Source: an uncultured Treponema sp.
GTDB taxonomy: Bacteria; Spirochaetota; Spirochaetia; Treponematales; Treponemataceae
Assembly (NCBI RefSeq): GCF_946187725.1
Contig: NZ_CAMHSK010000001.1
Span: forward strand, 62,001 to 126,000
DNA: 64,000 bases
Reading direction: 5' to 3'
Shown here: positions 43,028-52,088 of the stretch, one piece after another
Layout: every line of letters begins with the position of its first letter
Position numbering within the stretch: position 1 is the first letter of the stretch
Notes under the pieces: generated by a model
Told to the model about the DNA's origin: nothing
The model's input: only the letters and a program-made list of their open reading frames with translations
Databases searched by the model: none
Program-made: the position numbers and the translations under genes

Positions 43028-43714
43028 ATGAACAGCAAAGTGTTTGACTATGCAAAAGAACGCTATGATTGGGAACATAGCCGAAAAAATGAGCTTAACA
43101 ACATAATTTCTATTCCTTTAGGCTTGCTTTCTTTAATTTTTGGATGTATTGCATATTTCTTTTCAAATTTACCGGAAAATAATTCTTTGCCACTTTTTAT
43201 CCTTTTTTGGGCATGCCTCATAATATCTTGTTTTGGATTTGGTTTTTGTATTTTTCTTTTTTATTCTCATCAAACTGGTTATACTTATATTTATACCGCA
43301 AATCCGAAAGATTTCTATGATTTTGAACAAACCTATATCAAAAATTTCAATGATGCAAATGTTCCTGTAAACCAAGATTTAATTAACGAAAAAGTAGATG
43401 AAATCTTATATACACAATATATCGAATCTACAAATAAAAATATAAATAATAATGAACAAAAAATAAAATATTATCGTTTTTTGATAATTACAATAATGGT
43501 AACGATTGTTTTTTTACTTGGAAGTTTCATATGTAAAATGTTTTTGCCAAATAAATTGACTGAACCTCTTTCTGTAAAAACTATAAATCCTATTGAAATA
43601 AAAGCTGATGAAGAACTTTCTATAAAAGTAAGCAAGCCATTGAAAATAGAAACAGATAAGGCTATCATTATAAATGAGTTAAAGGAGAATGAAAATGAAC
43701 AATCCACAGAATAA
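43028..43714 (+). CDS. Membrane protein of unknown function
   Basis: A 228-residue protein. A charged N-terminal helix (VFDYAKERYDWEHSRKNELN) leads into two membrane segments near 27-47 (ISIPLGLLSLIFGCIAYFF) and 53-78 (LFILFWACLIISCFGFGFCI), then a cytoplasmic or periplasmic helical part, a third segment near 150-172, and a Thr/Ile/Glu-rich tail with repeated PxEIKADE / PLKIETDK units. No family recognised; the N-terminal helix plus two membrane segments recalls SLATT-type effector proteins only in shape. GGAGG precedes ATG 43028. A 54-residue gene overlaps its end. Confidence 0.8.
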   Translation: MNSKVFDYAKERYDWEHSRKNELNNIISIPLGLLSLIFGCIAYFFSNLPENNSLPLFILFWACLIISCFGFGFCIFLFYSHQTGYTYIYTANPKDFYDFEQTYIKNFNDANVPVNQDLINEKVDEILYTQYIESTNKNINNNEQKIKYYRFLIITIMVTIVFLLGSFICKMFLPNKLTEPLSVKTINPIEIKADEELSIKVSKPLKIETDKAIIINELKENENEQSTE

Positions 43715-43859
43715 TGACAAAACAAAAATTACTGCCAAAGATGTAAAAGTTCCGCCAGCTCCAAAAATGCAGTATGTTACAGAAAGTTATAATCCAAGCG
43801 AATTGCTAAATCTAAAGCAGATGGTAAATTTTTCAAAAAGCGGTACAAAAAAAACTTAA
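43695..43859 (+). CDS. 54-residue hypothetical protein
   Basis: ATG 43695 has AAAGGAG 7 nt upstream and lies in another frame within the last 20 bp of the membrane-protein gene. The peptide starts MNNPQNNDKTKITAKDVKVP and is Lys-, Pro- and Asn-rich without a membrane segment; it ends SKSGTKKT at 43859, overlapping the end of the convergent MATE gene by 4 bp. The good binding site and the tight overlap support a real gene coupled to the membrane protein. Confidence 0.6.
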   Translation: MNNPQNNDKTKITAKDVKVPPAPKMQYVTESYNPSELLNLKQMVNFSKSGTKKT

Positions 43860-45229
43860 TATCTCGTTACGTTTCTAAGCCACTTACCCGACTTAACCCG
43901 CCAGATTCCGCACAGAGTCTTTAAAATCTGCTCGGTTTCCAAGCAAAGCATTATTGTCCATGCAGGGCTTTGCCACATGAAGGTTGCCAGACAGGCAAGC
44001 GGGATTGCAATCAGCCACATCCAGCCGTTGTCTATCAGTGAGGCAAAGATTGTGTCGCCGCCCGCACGGCAAATTCCTACGATAATCAGCATGTTAAAGG
44101 CCCGGCTCGGATACATGCACATCAAAACGAGCATCATCGACTGAGAAATTGCGATAATATGTGGCTCTACATTGAAAATGAATGGCAAAAGTCTTGAAAG
44201 CGGGAACAAAAGAAGGCCGATAATCGCGCCCATGAGCGGCATGAACCAGCAGAATCGGTGCGCGTAGGCCCTTGCGCCTTCTTCGTCCTTTGCGCCGATT
44301 TTTTTGCCGAGAATGATTGATGCCGCGCTTCCCATTCCGATGAAAAAGACCCAGGTGAGCTGGTTCACGGTGTTCATGATGCTGAACGCCGCAAAAGAAT
44401 CTGTGCCTGAGTGCGAGAAAATTGAATTCTGCGTGGTGATTCCCAGTCCCCATAAAGATTCGGAAAGCAAAACCGGGATTCCGACTTTGACAAGTTTGAG
44501 CAAAAACGCCCGGTCGAAGCCCAAAAGCTCGCGGATTTTGCCCATTGCCTCGTATTTTTTAACGCTCGCAACTACAATCGTGATTATCATTTCTATTGCG
44601 CGGGAAATTACCGTTGCCAGAGCCGCGCCTCGAACGCCCATCCGCGGGATTGAAAGCGGAGCAAAGCCGAAAATCAAAAGATAATTGAGGGAAATGTTCG
44701 TTACAAAGGAAATTGCGGTCGTTACCATGGGCAGGATGACCCGCTCAGTGCTTCTGAATGTCATCTGGCACGAAAAACAAATCGCGAACAATGGATAACA
44801 GAGCGAAACAAGTCTGAGATACTGAACGCCCTCGTTTATTACGGCCTCGTCGTTTGTGTAAAGACGGAGAATCTTCTCTGGAATCAGCGTACCGCCCGCC
44901 AGAAAAATCAGCGAAAAGCCGAAGCAAAGCGTGAGCATGATGCCAAAAGTCTTTCGGATTCCCTTAAAATCCTGCGCTCCCCAGAACTGCGAGATAAAAA
45001 TTGCACAGCCCGAAGAAACGCCGAATGTGACCATGTTGAGCAGGAAGAAAATCTGATTTCCCAGACCGACGCTCGCAATCGCCACCGAACCAAGCCGCCC
45101 GACCATGATTGTATCCATCATGTTTACGAAAGTCTGCAAAAGATTCTGCAGGATTATTGGAATGGCGATTGAGAAAAGTGTTTTATAGAAGCCTTTTAGA
45201 TGAGGAGAATTCCTGTTGAGTGAAAGCAT
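43856..45229 (-). CDS. MATE family efflux transporter
   Basis: A 457-residue transporter with twelve hydrophobic segments. The N-terminus FSIAIPIILQNLLQTFVNMM is the family's first helix, followed by DTIMVGRLGSVAIASVGLG; both halves of the MATE repeat are visible (the second starting GIPVLLSESLWGLG near 240). These proteins export cationic drugs or metabolites with Na+ or H+; substrate unknown. The C-terminal tail after about 430 is unusually long and basic. ATG 45229 lies 6 nt after an extended -10 (TGCTATACT on its strand) with no Shine-Dalgarno sequence. Confidence 0.95.
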   Translation of the reverse strand: MLSLNRNSPHLKGFYKTLFSIAIPIILQNLLQTFVNMMDTIMVGRLGSVAIASVGLGNQIFFLLNMVTFGVSSGCAIFISQFWGAQDFKGIRKTFGIMLTLCFGFSLIFLAGGTLIPEKILRLYTNDEAVINEGVQYLRLVSLCYPLFAICFSCQMTFRSTERVILPMVTTAISFVTNISLNYLLIFGFAPLSIPRMGVRGAALATVISRAIEMIITIVVASVKKYEAMGKIRELLGFDRAFLLKLVKVGIPVLLSESLWGLGITTQNSIFSHSGTDSFAAFSIMNTVNQLTWVFFIGMGSAASIILGKKIGAKDEEGARAYAHRFCWFMPLMGAIIGLLLFPLSRLLPFIFNVEPHIIAISQSMMLVLMCMYPSRAFNMLIIVGICRAGGDTIFASLIDNGWMWLIAIPLACLATFMWQSPAWTIMLCLETEQILKTLCGIWRVKSGKWLRNVTRY

Positions 45230-45235
45230 TGGATG

Positions 45236-45264
45236 AGTATAGCAGAATTCATTTTATCTGCCCA
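45236..45264 (-). promoter_or_regulatory. MATE promoter, leaderless type
   Basis: TGGGCA, 17 bp, TATACT with TG one base upstream (extended -10), then 6 nt to ATG 45229. Confidence 0.55.
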
Positions 45265-45326
45265 TATAACAATTTTAATTGCTGAAAGTGAAAGCAGGGT
45301 TTAGAATCAGAATATAAGGTGATTAT

Positions 45327-46172
45327 ATGAAACTTTTTTTACGCTTTCTGCTTGTGACGGCGGGTGCCTTGCTTATGGCAGTCAATTTAAACACTTTCGT
45401 TCACTCGGCTCACTTGCTTCCAGGCGGATTCACGGGAATTACACTTCTTCTTCAAGAGATTTTCTCGCACTTTCTTAAAATCAATGTTCCTTTTGCTTTG
45501 TTTTATTGGATTTTAAACATAATTCCTGCTGCAATCTGTTTTAAGTATGTTGGCAGGAATTTTACAATGCTTTCACTCTGGATGATTGTTGCGTCTGGTA
45601 TTTTTACGGATTTCATTCCGGGGCTTGATGTGACTGATGATGTCCTTTTGTGTACGATTTTTGGCGGAATCCTTAACGGCATAGCAATCAGTTTGAGCCT
45701 TTTGGCGGGAGCAACAAGCGGTGGTACGGACTTCATTTCAATTTATGTCTCCGAAAAAACTGGCCGCAGCATCTGGTATCATATCTTTGCCGGAAATGTC
45801 GTGATTCTTGCGATTTTCGGTCTTCTTTTCGGCTGGTCTCGTGCGCTTTATTCAATAATCTTTCAATATGCAAGCACGCAGGTTTTGAATACCCTTTACA
45901 AGCGCTATCAAAAATCCACGCTCTTCATAATTTCTGATAAAACTGATGAGCTGATTATAACAATCCGCGAAACGACCGGTCATGACGCGACTCTATTCAC
46001 CGGAAAAGGCTGTTACAAAGGGGCAGAGCGAAAAATGCTCTACACAGTGATTTCAAGCGATGAGGAAGAAAAACTTATCCGTTCAATCAAGAAGATTGAC
46101 CCTCTGGCCTTTGTGAATATCATGCAGACGAAAATGCTCAAAGGCACTTTCATCATGAAAAAACAGGATTAA
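45327..46172 (+). CDS. YitT family membrane protein
   Basis: A 281-residue protein: five to six hydrophobic segments up to about residue 190, with the family motif HLLPGGFTGITLLLQEIF near 29-46 and SLLAGATSGGTDFISIY near 120-136, followed by a cytoplasmic DUF2179 domain (STLFIISDKTDELIITIRET, then GCYKGAERKMLYTVISSDEE). YitT proteins are poorly understood; transport has been suggested. AAGGTGAT precedes ATG 45327. It is divergent from the MATE gene. Confidence 0.93.
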   Translation: MKLFLRFLLVTAGALLMAVNLNTFVHSAHLLPGGFTGITLLLQEIFSHFLKINVPFALFYWILNIIPAAICFKYVGRNFTMLSLWMIVASGIFTDFIPGLDVTDDVLLCTIFGGILNGIAISLSLLAGATSGGTDFISIYVSEKTGRSIWYHIFAGNVVILAIFGLLFGWSRALYSIIFQYASTQVLNTLYKRYQKSTLFIISDKTDELIITIRETTGHDATLFTGKGCYKGAERKMLYTVISSDEEEKLIRSIKKIDPLAFVNIMQTKMLKGTFIMKKQD

Positions 46173-46228
46173 AATCATGTTGCAGCTCGTGTTCAGTGAC
46201 GGATTTTTCACAGCAGATTCTTCAAAAT

Positions 46229-46257
46229 TTGACTTTTTCTTTATCGCACGACATACT
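46229..46257 (+). promoter_or_regulatory. Promoter of the DUF4846 gene, leaderless type
   Basis: TTGACT, 17 bp, CATACT, then 7 nt to ATG 46265; no ribosome binding site. Confidence 0.55.
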
Positions 46258-46264
46258 TTTAGAC

Positions 46265-47125
46265 ATGAAGAAAATCTTTCTCGCAGCTTCCTTGATTCTC
46301 TTTCCGATTTTTGCACATGCTGATTCGTTTTATCCGCTTACAGCCACCACAAACGAAGGAATGACACTCGAAGAAAGAATCGCCGTACCTGTAGATTTTG
46401 TGAGAGTCAAAGCCGAAAAAGGCAGTTTTGCTGAATATATACGAAAATACCCTCTAAAAGAGGCAGAAAGTCCTGTTCTCCTGTACGATGGCCGCAAAAA
46501 GCTCAATCAGGAAGCTCATGTGGCAGTTTTTTCACTTCCGCTTCATAACAATGAATTTCAGACGGCATCAGGTTCAATTATAAGACTGTACGCTGAATAT
46601 ATGCGAAAAGCTGGACTTGATAAAAAAATCGCATTTCATCTTGCTAACGGCACTGTATCCAGGTGGACGGACTGGCTTGAGCGATTCTCCACAAGGCGGA
46701 ATTTTCGGACGAAACTGGCCGGAAATCTAAAAAAATGGACTGAATATGAAAATCGGCCGAACGAAGATGAAATCTTTGAAAACTATTTAAAAAGCATCCT
46801 TTCGAATACTAATGTCCTTTCGGTTCAAATTTATGAATCTGAGCCGATTTCATTTAAAAAGCTCAAAATCGGTGATGTCCTTTGGGACTTGGGAAATCCT
46901 GAGCATCTTTGTCTTGTCGTTGACCTTTGCGTTAATCCCGAAACTGGAGAAAAAGCGGTTCTTCTTGCACAAGGCGGCTCACCGGCGCAGGACTTTCTTG
47001 TTCTAAAAAATCTAAAACGGATTAACAATCCATGGTATCACGAAAATGATTTCATACTTCCGCTTAGAACTCCTGAACATACCTTTCCCAATGAAAGCTG
47101 GCGGCATCTGAAATATCTGGACTAA
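46265..47125 (+). CDS. Secreted DUF4846-type protein
   Basis: A 286-residue protein with signal peptide MKKIFLAASLILFPIFAHA. The mature part fits DUF4846: GMTLEERIAVPVDFVRVKAE, then SFAEYIRKYPLK, DGRKKLNQEAHVAVF, IIRLYAEYMRKAG, and near 215-250 GDVLWDLGNPEHLCLVVDLC and VLLAQGGSPAQDFLVL. The family function is unknown; the terminal strand pair with a conserved His resembles a cysteine-peptidase-like or transglutaminase-like fold only loosely. The ATG at 46265 is chosen because it gives a complete signal peptide. queH starts 5 bp after its stop. Confidence 0.88.
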   Translation: MKKIFLAASLILFPIFAHADSFYPLTATTNEGMTLEERIAVPVDFVRVKAEKGSFAEYIRKYPLKEAESPVLLYDGRKKLNQEAHVAVFSLPLHNNEFQTASGSIIRLYAEYMRKAGLDKKIAFHLANGTVSRWTDWLERFSTRRNFRTKLAGNLKKWTEYENRPNEDEIFENYLKSILSNTNVLSVQIYESEPISFKKLKIGDVLWDLGNPEHLCLVVDLCVNPETGEKAVLLAQGGSPAQDFLVLKNLKRINNPWYHENDFILPLRTPEHTFPNESWRHLKYLD

Positions 47126-47130
47126 AACTT

Positions 47131-47829
47131 ATGACAACTCAAAAAATCAACTATCAAAAAGAACTGGAAAAAATCATCTCTCAAATAGAAGCTGAAAGAA
47201 GTTCGAATCCTGATTTCAAAAAGCCGACTTTGCTTCTTCATGCCTGCTGCGGGCCGTGTTCGTCTTATGTTATCGAATATCTTTCTCAAATTTTCGACAT
47301 CACGATTTACTATTACAATCCGAATATTCATCCCAAAGAAGAATATTTCCGCCGTCTTGAAGAATTGAAAAAATTCCTTACAGAATTTCCAGATGCGTTA
47401 AAAAATAGCGTAAAACTCGTGGTTGATGATTACAATCCGGAAGATTATTTTGAAGCGACAAATGTACACACAGAAGTTGAATTGCAGAATGAGCCAGAAA
47501 AGGGAGAACGGTGCCGAAGATGCTACAAATTCCGCATGAAAAAAGCGTTCATCTATGCCTGTCAGAATGATTTTGACTGGTTCACTACAACTTTGAGCAT
47601 AAGTCCGCACAAAGACAGTGAAAAAATAAATGTGATTGGAAGAGAACTTGAAGAAAATAAAAAAGTGCTTGTTGAATTGGAAGAAACTTTATCTTCTTTG
47701 CAGCATACAAAGTTTCTTCCTTCAGATTTTAAAAAGAAGGGCGGATTTTTACGCAGCACGCAATTGAGCGAAGAATATGGCTTGTGGCGCCAGGACTATT
47801 GCGGCTGCGTGTTTTCTATGCGTAAATAA
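47131..47829 (+). CDS. queH: Epoxyqueuosine reductase QueH
   Basis: Last enzyme of queuosine synthesis in tRNA, the QueH type (formerly DUF208), which uses an Fe-S cluster and an adjacent Fe, unlike cobalamin-dependent QueG. 232 residues. LLLHACCGPCSSYVIEYLSQ near 31-50 holds the CCxxC cysteines, YNPNIHPKEEYFRRLEE near 63-79 is the family signature, RCRRCYKFRM near 128-137 gives CxxC, and DYCGC near 225 closes the site. The gene follows the DUF4846 gene by 5 bp and is convergent with the UPF0210 gene. Confidence 0.95.
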   Translation: MTTQKINYQKELEKIISQIEAERSSNPDFKKPTLLLHACCGPCSSYVIEYLSQIFDITIYYYNPNIHPKEEYFRRLEELKKFLTEFPDALKNSVKLVVDDYNPEDYFEATNVHTEVELQNEPEKGERCRRCYKFRMKKAFIYACQNDFDWFTTTLSISPHKDSEKINVIGRELEENKKVLVELEETLSSLQHTKFLPSDFKKKGGFLRSTQLSEEYGLWRQDYCGCVFSMRK

Positions 47830-47834
47830 AACGC

Positions 47835-49196
47835 TTAGTTTCTGAAGCTGTGGATTGGTGCAGGGATTCGACCGCCACGGTTGATGAAGTCTGCACAGCT
47901 GAATTTGCTTACCGGCATTACAGGGCATCCACCGAGCAATCCGCCGAACTCAATCCAGTCGCCAGCTTTTTTGCCAGGAGCCGGAATCAAGCGGACTGCG
48001 GTTGTCTTGTTGTTGACCATACCGATTGCAAATTCGTCTGCCATGATGCCTGAGATTGTTGTGGCCGGTGTGTCGCCAGGGATTGCAATCATGTCCAAAC
48101 CGACTGAACAAACTGTTGTCATAGCTTCGAGTTTTTCGAGGCAGATTGAGCCTTGTTTGACTGCGTTAATCATGCCTTCGTCTTCAGAAACCGGAATGAA
48201 TGCGCCAGAAAGACCGCCGACGCTTGTTGAAGCCATTACGCCGCCTTTTTTGACCATATCTGTGAGCATAGCGAGTGCCGCTGTTGTTCCAGGGCATCCA
48301 GCTCCTTCAAGACCAATTTCTTCGAGGATTCGTGCAACTGAATCACCGACGGCTGGAGTTGGGGCAAGTGAAAGGTCAAGGATACCGAAGTTTACGCCCA
48401 AGCGATTTGCGGCCTCTGTTCCGACAAGCTGACCCAAGCGGGTGATTTTGAATGCCATCTTTTTGATGCCTTCTGCAAGCTCGTTAATCGGGCGGCCTTT
48501 GTATTCGCGGACTGCGGCAAGGATTACGCCAGGACCAGAAACACCGACATTGATTACGCTGTCAGCTTCGCCAGGTCCGTGGAATGCGCCTGCCATGAAA
48601 GGATTGTCCTCAGGTGCGTTACAGAATACGACGAGCTTTGAGCAGCCGTTTACTGCACAGTGCGCACTTGCTTCGGAAGTCTTTTTGATTGTCTCGCCCA
48701 TGAGTTTTACGGCGTCCATGTTGATTCCAGATTTTGTTGAACCGACATTTACGCTTGAACAGACGAATTCAGTAGTGGCAAGTGCTTCTGGAATTGAATC
48801 AATCAAAATGCGGTCAGCAGGAGTGATTCCTTTTTGAACGAGGGCAGAAAAGCCGCCGATGAAGTTGATTCCAAGTTCGTGAGCACATTTATCGAGGGTT
48901 TTGCAATATTCGACATAAGATTTTGCTTCGCTGGCACCTGCGACAAGTGCAATCGGAGTGACAGAAATACGCTTGTTGATGATTGGAACACCAAGTTCTT
49001 TTTCAATATCCTGTCCGACTTTAACAAGGTTTCCGGCTTTGCGCATGATTTTATCGTAAATCCTCTGGTTAGCCTTTTTTGAATCAGAATCGGCACAATC
49101 CAAAAGGGAAATTCCCATTGTTATACAGCGCACATCAAGTTTGTGACGCAAAAACATATTTACAGTTTCTTGAATTTCAACAGGTGTAAATAACAT
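47835..49196 (-). CDS. UPF0210 (DUF711, PFL-type) protein
   Basis: A 453-residue member of UPF0210/DUF711: [20 protein letters not shown] at the start, [28 protein letters not shown] near 68-87, GFSALVQKG near 120, [20 protein letters not shown] near 152-171, [20 protein letters not shown] near 206 and [16 protein letters not shown] near 262. It is related in fold to pyruvate-formate-lyase-like barrels, but no glycyl radical or catalytic cysteine pair is evident, and its function is unknown. CTGGAG precedes ATG 49196. An ACT-domain partner that often accompanies the family is not adjacent. Confidence 0.93.
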   Translation of the reverse strand: MLFTPVEIQETVNMFLRHKLDVRCITMGISLLDCADSDSKKANQRIYDKIMRKAGNLVKVGQDIEKELGVPIINKRISVTPIALVAGASEAKSYVEYCKTLDKCAHELGINFIGGFSALVQKGITPADRILIDSIPEALATTEFVCSSVNVGSTKSGINMDAVKLMGETIKKTSEASAHCAVNGCSKLVVFCNAPEDNPFMAGAFHGPGEADSVINVGVSGPGVILAAVREYKGRPINELAEGIKKMAFKITRLGQLVGTEAANRLGVNFGILDLSLAPTPAVGDSVARILEEIGLEGAGCPGTTAALAMLTDMVKKGGVMASTSVGGLSGAFIPVSEDEGMINAVKQGSICLEKLEAMTTVCSVGLDMIAIPGDTPATTISGIMADEFAIGMVNNKTTAVRLIPAPGKKAGDWIEFGGLLGGCPVMPVSKFSCADFINRGGRIPAPIHSFRN

Positions 49197-49360
49197 ATCA
49201 TTCTCCAGATGTTTTCGTAATTGCCAGTTTGGAAAGCAATTATGCTTATCATATTATAAAATCGCTTAAAGTTCAAATAGATGTCGGTTTATGTCATGGA
49301 CGGCAGAAAAATCAACCTTTAATATATTACTGACTAAATTCCAACATAAAGAGGTTTATT

Positions 49361-49549
49361 ATGGCTGCAAATACACTTCAGAAAAATTCTTCTCGTTTTG
49401 ATTCTCTTCCAATTGCTGTTCAGATGCTGATTGGAATCGCTCTCCTTTTGCTCATTGCAGTGGTAGGGTTTGCGGTTTTCTTCGCACTCGACATCCTTCT
49501 TCTTGATTTTGATCCAATCGGTAAACTTGCAAGCTTGATTTTCGGCTAA
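49361..49549 (+). CDS. Small single-pass membrane protein
   Basis: A 62-residue protein with AAAGAGG before ATG 49361. The N-terminal 20 residues are Asn/Ser-rich, then one long hydrophobic segment (VQMLIGIALLLLIAVVGFAV) and LLLDFDPIGKLASLIFG. No family recognised. It is expressed between the UPF0210 gene (divergent) and the M48 protease gene. The codon pattern and binding site support a real gene. Confidence 0.65.
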   Translation: MAANTLQKNSSRFDSLPIAVQMLIGIALLLLIAVVGFAVFFALDILLLDFDPIGKLASLIFG

Positions 49550-49624
49550 TAACATAGGAGGGGAACTCTTTCCCCTCGTTCCAGAAAAGATAATCCTCAT
49601 TGCCGGCGTGTCAGTGCTGGCTCA

Positions 49625-49653
49625 TTGCTGAAAGCACAATTAAGTGTTACTAT
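49625..49653 (+). promoter_or_regulatory. Promoter of the M48 protease gene
   Basis: TTGCTG, 17 bp, TACTAT; the start would be about 4 nt before ATG 49664, so the leader is almost absent. Confidence 0.45.
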
Positions 49654-49663
49654 CTCTTCCATA

Positions 49664-50932
49664 ATGGATTTATCTAATATTTTCGTATTGATTTTTTTGG
49701 CTGGCACTGCTTTCAGCTTTGTCATGGATATGATTCTGGAGCGTGTTGATTTTTCTTTCCGCAAAAAGCATGGCCGTGAAATCCCCGAAATTCTGACTGG
49801 TCATGTTGATTTTGAAACTCTCGATAAAACATGCCTTTATGAAGATGCAAAATATCATCTCTGGATTCCAAGTGCTATCCTAGAATTGCTTTTGACTCTC
49901 TATCTGGTTTTTTGCGATTTTTATCCTGCTCTCTTTGAGCGAATCTGGACATGGACAGATAATTCATTCTTTGTTGCCATGATTTTCCTTGTTTTGGGCG
50001 GAATTCCTGGTGCTCTTCTTTCCCTTCCATTTGCACTTTATTCAGAATTCGGTATCGAAAAACGCTTCGGTTTCAGCAATATGACTTTCGGAATGTGGAT
50101 TTCCGACGAAATCAAAGGCTTCCTCGTCAATATAGTGATTTTTGCGCCGCTCCTTCTCGTAATGACAGGGCTTTTTAAGTACGCTTCTGCCTGGTGGTGG
50201 ATTCTTCTTGGCTGTGTATATTTTATTTTTTCGCTGTCAATTTCTATTATATATCCAATTTTCATTGCCCCGATTTTCAATAAATTCACTCCACTTGAAG
50301 ATGGTGAACTTAAAACTCGCCTTGAAGAGCTGCTCGAAAAATGCGGATTTAAGGCCAGCGGTCTTTTTGTAATGGATGCCTCTCGCCGTTCTGGTCATTC
50401 AAATGCTTATTTTACAGGCTTCGGAAAATCAAAAAGGGTAGTTCTTTATGATACATTGATTGAACAGCTGACGATTGATGAAATTGAAGCGGTTCTTGGC
50501 CATGAGCTTGGACATTATAAGCACCATCACATTCTTAAAAGAATGCTGATTATGATTCCTGCCGTGTTTGCCGTGCTTTTTGTTGTGAGCTTTTTAGTCA
50601 AACTTCCTTCCCTTTATACAGGATTTGGATTTAACTTTATTGAAGAAACTGTTCCTTATCAGATGATGTTCATCGGAATCTTTTTGATGAGCCTTGTTTT
50701 TGGTGAATGGGGAACTCTTTTGAGTCCGATTATGAACACTTTAAGCAGGCATGATGAATTTCAGGCTGACGCTTTCGCAAAAAATATCTGCGGTACAGGA
50801 ACGCATCTTTGTACAGCATTGGTTAAGCTCAATAAAGAAAATTTAAGCGAAATTCAAGTGCCAAAGATTTACAGTGTATTCAATTATAATCATCCACCGC
50901 TTTTAGAGCGAATTTCTGCTTTAAAAGATTAA
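49664..50932 (+). CDS. M48 family membrane metalloprotease (Ste24/CAAX-protease-like)
   Basis: A 422-residue protein from ATG 49664. Hydrophobic segments lie at the N-terminus, near 60-80, 95-125, 145-200 and 310-350. VLGHELGHYKHHH near 279-291 is the HExxH zinc site and EFQADAFAKNICG near 362-374 supplies the third ligand Glu. SRRSGHSNAYFTGFGKSKRV near 236 is the conserved loop of Ste24-type proteases. The length and six or seven segments fit the eukaryote-like Ste24 type rather than HtpX. In bacteria such enzymes take part in membrane-protein quality control. No ribosome binding site precedes the ATG. Confidence 0.93.
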   Translation: MDLSNIFVLIFLAGTAFSFVMDMILERVDFSFRKKHGREIPEILTGHVDFETLDKTCLYEDAKYHLWIPSAILELLLTLYLVFCDFYPALFERIWTWTDNSFFVAMIFLVLGGIPGALLSLPFALYSEFGIEKRFGFSNMTFGMWISDEIKGFLVNIVIFAPLLLVMTGLFKYASAWWWILLGCVYFIFSLSISIIYPIFIAPIFNKFTPLEDGELKTRLEELLEKCGFKASGLFVMDASRRSGHSNAYFTGFGKSKRVVLYDTLIEQLTIDEIEAVLGHELGHYKHHHILKRMLIMIPAVFAVLFVVSFLVKLPSLYTGFGFNFIEETVPYQMMFIGIFLMSLVFGEWGTLLSPIMNTLSRHDEFQADAFAKNICGTGTHLCTALVKLNKENLSEIQVPKIYSVFNYNHPPLLERISALKD

Positions 50933-50972
50933 TATTGCAAAATCTGTCAGGGAATACAGTGGAGTCTCTCTC

Positions 50973-51001
50973 TTGATTTGAACTGCATTTTCTGATATAG
51001 T
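50973..51001 (+). promoter_or_regulatory. ffs promoter
   Basis: TTGATT, 17 bp, TATAGT, start expected near 51008, right before the SRP RNA. Confidence 0.65.
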
Positions 51002-51010
51002 CTTTTTGTT

Positions 51011-51102
51011 GGTCAGGCGCCAGCAAATCCTTTCTTCAAAACCGAGTCAGGGCGGAAGCAGCAGCTCTATGATGTAAAGGATTGTGCATGGTCTCCCTGA
51101 CC
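51011..51102 (+). ncRNA. ffs: Signal recognition particle RNA (bacterial small type, 4.5S-like)
   Basis: The ends GGTCAGG and CCCTGACC pair. The conserved domain IV is GTCAGGGCGGAAGCAGCAGC: a GGAA tetraloop closed by GC pairs, next to the asymmetric AGCAGC loop where Ffh binds. The length of about 92 nt is right for the small bacterial form, a promoter lies 10 bp upstream, and a run of T (51103-51109) follows. Confidence 0.93.
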
Positions 51103-51162
51103 TTTTTTTATGCCAAAAAAAAGCACTGATTTAGCTTTTTGTAGCCAATCAGTGCTTTGTAG

Positions 51163-51912
51163 TTAGCGTGCTTTCTTTTCAAGATACTTCATTTTATCCT
51201 GCCGGAAGAATGCGTCTATCTCACGCGAAAAGAAATCTATGTTTGTTTCGGCTTCGAGCTGGTAAAGGTTGTAAGAGAATTCTTCCAAATCACAACCACG
51301 CTCATAATCGGTAGGAATTCGGTTCGGAATGCAGTAGCACTTATAAACAGCACGGTCTCCATCAAAGTAAAGGATGATGCGGTAAAAGTGCGTAGGAACC
51401 GCAAGTTTATTATTGTGCATGTATTTTACTTTGAGCATTTCTTTTTCGAAGATTGGACCGGAATATACATAGCTTCTTCCGTATTGTGTAGTGAGCTCTT
51501 CAAAAGATTTGGTAATTCTGTCCCAAACGGATTCTTTGAGCTGCTTATGCATAAAAAGAACATTTGACAGAAAGAAAGCTGAATCCTGAGCCGTGTAGTC
51601 GTTAAGTGCGTGACTTTTTGGATAAAGCTGAACGGCTTCAAGCTTGATGCTCGTAAGATCTTTTGGTGTGATTCTATAACCTTTTACACGAGTGTCGATT
51701 TTCCATTCATCTTTTTCTGAAGGAAGACCAGCCATCATCGGTGGAGTAAGTTCGTGCATTTCCCAGACAGGAAGGCCATAATTCTCTGCAAATCCGAGTT
51801 CATAAGTTGTATTTTGGATTGTATAGGCATTTTTTCCATTTGCGACAGGTGCCACAACAGGCTCTGCAAACAAAGGACATACAAGCAATAACGAAAAGAT
51901 GAGCTTTTTCAT
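51163..51912 (-). CDS. Secreted NUC1-like (DNA/RNA non-specific endonuclease-like) protein, probably degenerate
   Basis: A 249-residue protein with signal peptide MKKLIFSLLLVCPLFA. The order of elements is that of Endonuclease_NS proteins: YELGFAENYGLPVWEMHELT, then KSHALNDYTAQDSAFFLSNV near 97-117, HKQLKESVWDRI, and RSYVYSGPIFE near 143-153. The usual DRGH motif is KSH here, keeping the His, while the metal-binding Asn of the LNxxxW helix is not in place (LKESVW). So enzyme activity may be lost or changed. AGAGG precedes ATG 51912. Read by eye without alignment, so the family call is moderate. Confidence 0.65.
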   Translation of the reverse strand: MKKLIFSLLLVCPLFAEPVVAPVANGKNAYTIQNTTYELGFAENYGLPVWEMHELTPPMMAGLPSEKDEWKIDTRVKGYRITPKDLTSIKLEAVQLYPKSHALNDYTAQDSAFFLSNVLFMHKQLKESVWDRITKSFEELTTQYGRSYVYSGPIFEKEMLKVKYMHNNKLAVPTHFYRIILYFDGDRAVYKCYCIPNRIPTDYERGCDLEEFSYNLYQLEAETNIDFFSREIDAFFRQDKMKYLEKKAR

Positions 51913-52088
51913 AAAACAGACCTCTTATCCGTATTTTAGCATATTTTTGGAATTATTTGAAGAAAATTTTATTGATTTTATAAAAATTATCTGTAAAACA
52001 TTTGCTGAAAAGAATGGCGTGTAAATACAGGAATGATTTGAAATTGAAAAGGGCAAAAAAAAAGGTCAGAACTCACTGACCTTAAATC

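Noticed and set aside
49555-49590. Hairpin GAGGGGAA/TTCCCCTC after the 62-residue gene as terminator
   Set aside because: No T run follows, so a terminator call is not supported.
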